In this document: positions 6,843-8,121 of the stretch, piece by piece
How positions within the stretch are numbered: position 1 is the first letter of the stretch
Layout: every line of letters begins with the position of its first letter
NCBI GenBank assembly: GCA_030615805.1
Contig: JAUWYN010000033.1
Coordinates: 1 to 8,121 of the forward strand
DNA length: 8,121 bases
Direction of reading: 5' to 3'
Source of the DNA: Hadesarchaea archaeon
GTDB taxonomy: Archaea; Hadarchaeota; Hadarchaeia; Hadarchaeales; Hadarchaeaceae
The notes under the pieces: model-generated
Database searches by the model: none
Told to the model about the DNA's origin: nothing
The model's input: the letters and a program-made list of their open reading frames with translations, nothing else
Program-made: the position numbers and the translations under genes

Positions 6843-7415
6843 CTACGCCTTACTCAAGTAAAGCTTCACCCCCTGGGCCACGTTCCACACCGACGCCGCA
6901 AGCGCGGAGATCGCTTCTGGAACTGCCACGCCATCCCAACCAAAGGTCCATGGGAGAACGGCAAGGATTCCGGCTGAGAGCGTGAAGAATCCGAACTTCC
7001 GAGAACCCGCCCTGACCATGCTGGCGCCGAGCAGGAAGAGCGCGAGGGGCAGCAGCACGAAGAACGCGATCGAGAAGTACCCGTGGATCGCCCCGGCTGC
7101 CTCCGAGAACAGCCCTATGCCGAACAGGGCGACGGCGTCAAAAAACAACAAAACCGCACCCACACGTCCCAGAGTTCGTCCCCTAAAGGCCACCAAGAGG
7201 CCGGCTGCAAAAACCATCGTGAGGATCCCGCCGGTCATTAGCCCCGAATTGAACACCCAAGCGGCTTCCCCTACCCCCAGGTCGCTCAGCGCGTTCGCCG
7301 ACCAGCTGAACCACGGGGACATGGATACAGCGAGAAAAATGCACGATAGGGCCGCCGCCGGAGCTGCTATCCCACAGAGCCCGGCTAGCCCAAGCCACTT
7401 TTTGTGAGCAAGCAT
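6843..7415 (-). CDS. DUF998-family membrane protein
   Basis: A 190-residue integral membrane protein with six predicted helices, at about 8-30, 54-77, 83-103, 111-134, 139-159 and 163-183. Family signs are NALSDLG (41-47) in the first extracytoplasmic loop, FNSGLM (55-60) at the start of helix 2, and FSEAAGAIHGYFS (103-115) between helices 3 and 4. These conserved polar residues resemble those of DUF998 proteins, which are common in archaea and have no settled function. The length is typical. The start is ATG 7415; I see no clear SD close to it, which suggests a short-leader or leaderless transcript. Its neighbours are the desulforedoxin-like gene downstream and a cyclase-type hydrolase upstream, and neither suggests a joint role. 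Confidence 0.85.
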   Translation of the reverse strand: MLAHKKWLGLAGLCGIAAPAAALSCIFLAVSMSPWFSWSANALSDLGVGEAAWVFNSGLMTGGILTMVFAAGLLVAFRGRTLGRVGAVLLFFDAVALFGIGLFSEAAGAIHGYFSIAFFVLLPLALFLLGASMVRAGSRKFGFFTLSAGILAVLPWTFGWDGVAVPEAISALAASVWNVAQGVKLYLSKA

Positions 7416-7443
7416 GGTCTCGAATAACAGTTCAATTTCTTTC

Positions 7444-7480
7444 CTTTAAGTTACAAATCCATCAAGGGTTTAAAAAACCG
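7444..7480 (-). promoter_or_regulatory. Possible promoter region of the DUF998 gene
   Basis: Two TATA-like strings face the DUF998 start: TTTTTTAAA (about 7469-7477), which would give a leader of about 33 nt, and ACTTAAAG (about 7445-7452), which would give a leader of about 8 nt. Neither has a convincing BRE. The T-tract of the first could also help end transcription from the upstream cyclase gene. Confidence 0.3.
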
Positions 7481-7515
7481 GGACCAGCCCGGAAAAGACA
7501 CACCCCCACGGCAGT

Positions 7516-7530
7516 TAAAAATTGTTTTTA
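7516..7530. repeat. Short AT inverted repeat with T-tracts
   Basis: TAAAAA (7516-7521) and TTTTTA (7525-7530) are perfect inverted repeats around a TTG loop. It offers a T5 tract on either strand and may act as a termination site for the cyclase transcript. It is short and AT-only, so chance is possible. Confidence 0.3.
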
Positions 7531-7587
7531 CGGCAAATAAGGCTTTCAGGTGATCTTAAGCATCGCACCGCTGGGGTTAAAGACAAC

Positions 7588-7612
7588 GCCCCGCGTTTGC
7601 GCTTCGCGGGGC
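7588..7612. terminator. GC-rich hairpin just past the cyclase gene
   Basis: GCCCCGCG (7588-7595) and CGCGGGGC (7605-7612) form a perfect 8-bp stem with a 9-nt loop. It lies 11 nt past the stop of the minus-strand cyclase gene. T-rich sequence follows on that strand (weak at 7578-7582, then T5 at 7517-7521). Archaea usually terminate on T-tracts without a hairpin, so this may instead protect the 3' end or be part of an RNA. Confidence 0.4.
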
Positions 7613-7622
7613 AATGCTCGAT

Positions 7623-8121
7623 TCACTCGCCGAGGAATGCCACCACTCGGCACCAAGCCGACTCTCCGCCCTCGAACTTCCACGGGAAGCAGCTGATGAC
7701 GAGTCTCTTGTTCTGAATCTCCGGAGCCGCGATCTGACCGCCGAGATTCTCGAGGTGGATGCAGTCACGAGGGAACAGCACGTTGTGGGTCAGCTGGTAG
7801 TCCTCCGCCGGGAAGAGCTTGTTCACCGCTTCCTTACCCCCGAACTTCTTCTCGCAAATGGCCCTGACCTTATCACAGGTTCCGAAAGTGCCTTTCCCCA
7901 GAAATCTGCCTATGGGCAAGTTCATCGGGTGGTCTGTGGAAACGCAATCCATTCCCCAGATGTGTATTTTCTTTTTTATCAGCCAATCCACCATCCGCCC
8001 GTCAGCCCCTGGATGTCGGAGTATGTAGCGCTCCTCATCCGCTTCCGATCCACACCAAGTGTGCTTCTCCCAGCCCGTGTGAAGGATGAGGATATCTCCC
8101 TCGTGGACATCCACTCGCTTC
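7623..8121 (-). CDS. Cyclase / kynurenine formamidase-like hydrolase, N-terminus off window
   Basis: The C-terminal part (about 166 residues visible) of a putative cyclase-family metal-dependent hydrolase (PF04199 type). Visible family signs are VHEGDILILHTGW, a HPG (the HPGADG stretch), WGMDCVSTDH, and near the end THNVLFP followed by HLENLGGQI, then a FPWKFEGGESAWCRVVAF tail. Family members act on N-formyl or cyclic amide bonds, as in kynurenine formamidase, or are isatin-hydrolase-like. The metal-binding HxGTHxDxPxH motif lies upstream and is outside the window, so catalytic competence cannot be judged. The frame stays open to the right edge; the GTG at 8112-8114 codes for an internal valine in KRVDVHEGD and is not the start. 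The stop is TGA at 7623-7625. The exact substrate is unknown. Confidence 0.85.
   Translation of the reverse strand, partial: KRVDVHEGDILILHTGWEKHTWCGSEADEERYILRHPGADGRMVDWLIKKKIHIWGMDCVSTDHPMNLPIGRFLGKGTFGTCDKVRAICEKKFGGKEAVNKLFPAEDYQLTHNVLFPRDCIHLENLGGQIAAPEIQNKRLVISCFPWKFEGGESAWCRVVAFLGE

Noticed and set aside
6982..7407. Plus-strand frame of 141 codons opposite the DUF998 gene.
   Set aside because: It is a shadow frame; the minus strand has six hydrophobic helices and family motifs.
7522..7716. Plus-strand frame of 64 codons across the hairpin and the end of the cyclase gene.
   Set aside because: It overlaps the cyclase coding region antisense, contains the hairpin and has no recognisable domain or SD.

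Overview
The window looks archaeal. The start regions show TATA-like boxes about 25 nt upstream of presumed transcript starts, very short leaders and purine-rich Shine-Dalgarno (SD) sites, and I see no sigma-70 promoters. Start codons are mixed ATG, GTG and TTG. Stand-alone desulforedoxin-like and DUF998 membrane proteins fit an anaerobic, possibly thermophilic archaeon. I cannot assign a lineage from sequence alone.

Left part (58-4772): a complete three-subunit molybdenum hydroxylase of the xanthine dehydrogenase/aldehyde oxidoreductase family, in the order large (Mo), medium (FAD), small (2x[2Fe-2S]). The genes overlap at both junctions, so they form a translationally coupled operon. Divergent to it, across a 68-nt gap with what looks like a shared TATA element, lies a MoeA/CinA-like molybdopterin-binding protein that probably serves cofactor handling for the enzyme. 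The substrate is not evident. The large subunit lacks the cysteine of form I CO dehydrogenase.

Middle part (4773-6545): after a 166-nt gap come two tandem HAD-superfamily hydrolase genes, 2 nt apart. The first has altered catalytic motifs and a C-terminal four-cysteine zinc finger that aligns with an HNH nuclease fold without its histidines. The second has canonical HAD motifs. I found no published name for this pair, and it is the most unusual item in the window.

Right part (6658-8121, all minus strand): a 41-residue desulforedoxin-like iron protein with a textbook promoter and SD, a six-helix DUF998 membrane protein, a 207-nt intergenic stretch with a GC-rich hairpin and T-tracts, and the C-terminal part of a cyclase/kynurenine-formamidase-like hydrolase that runs off the right edge.

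No rRNA, tRNA, CRISPR array or insertion sequence could be supported.
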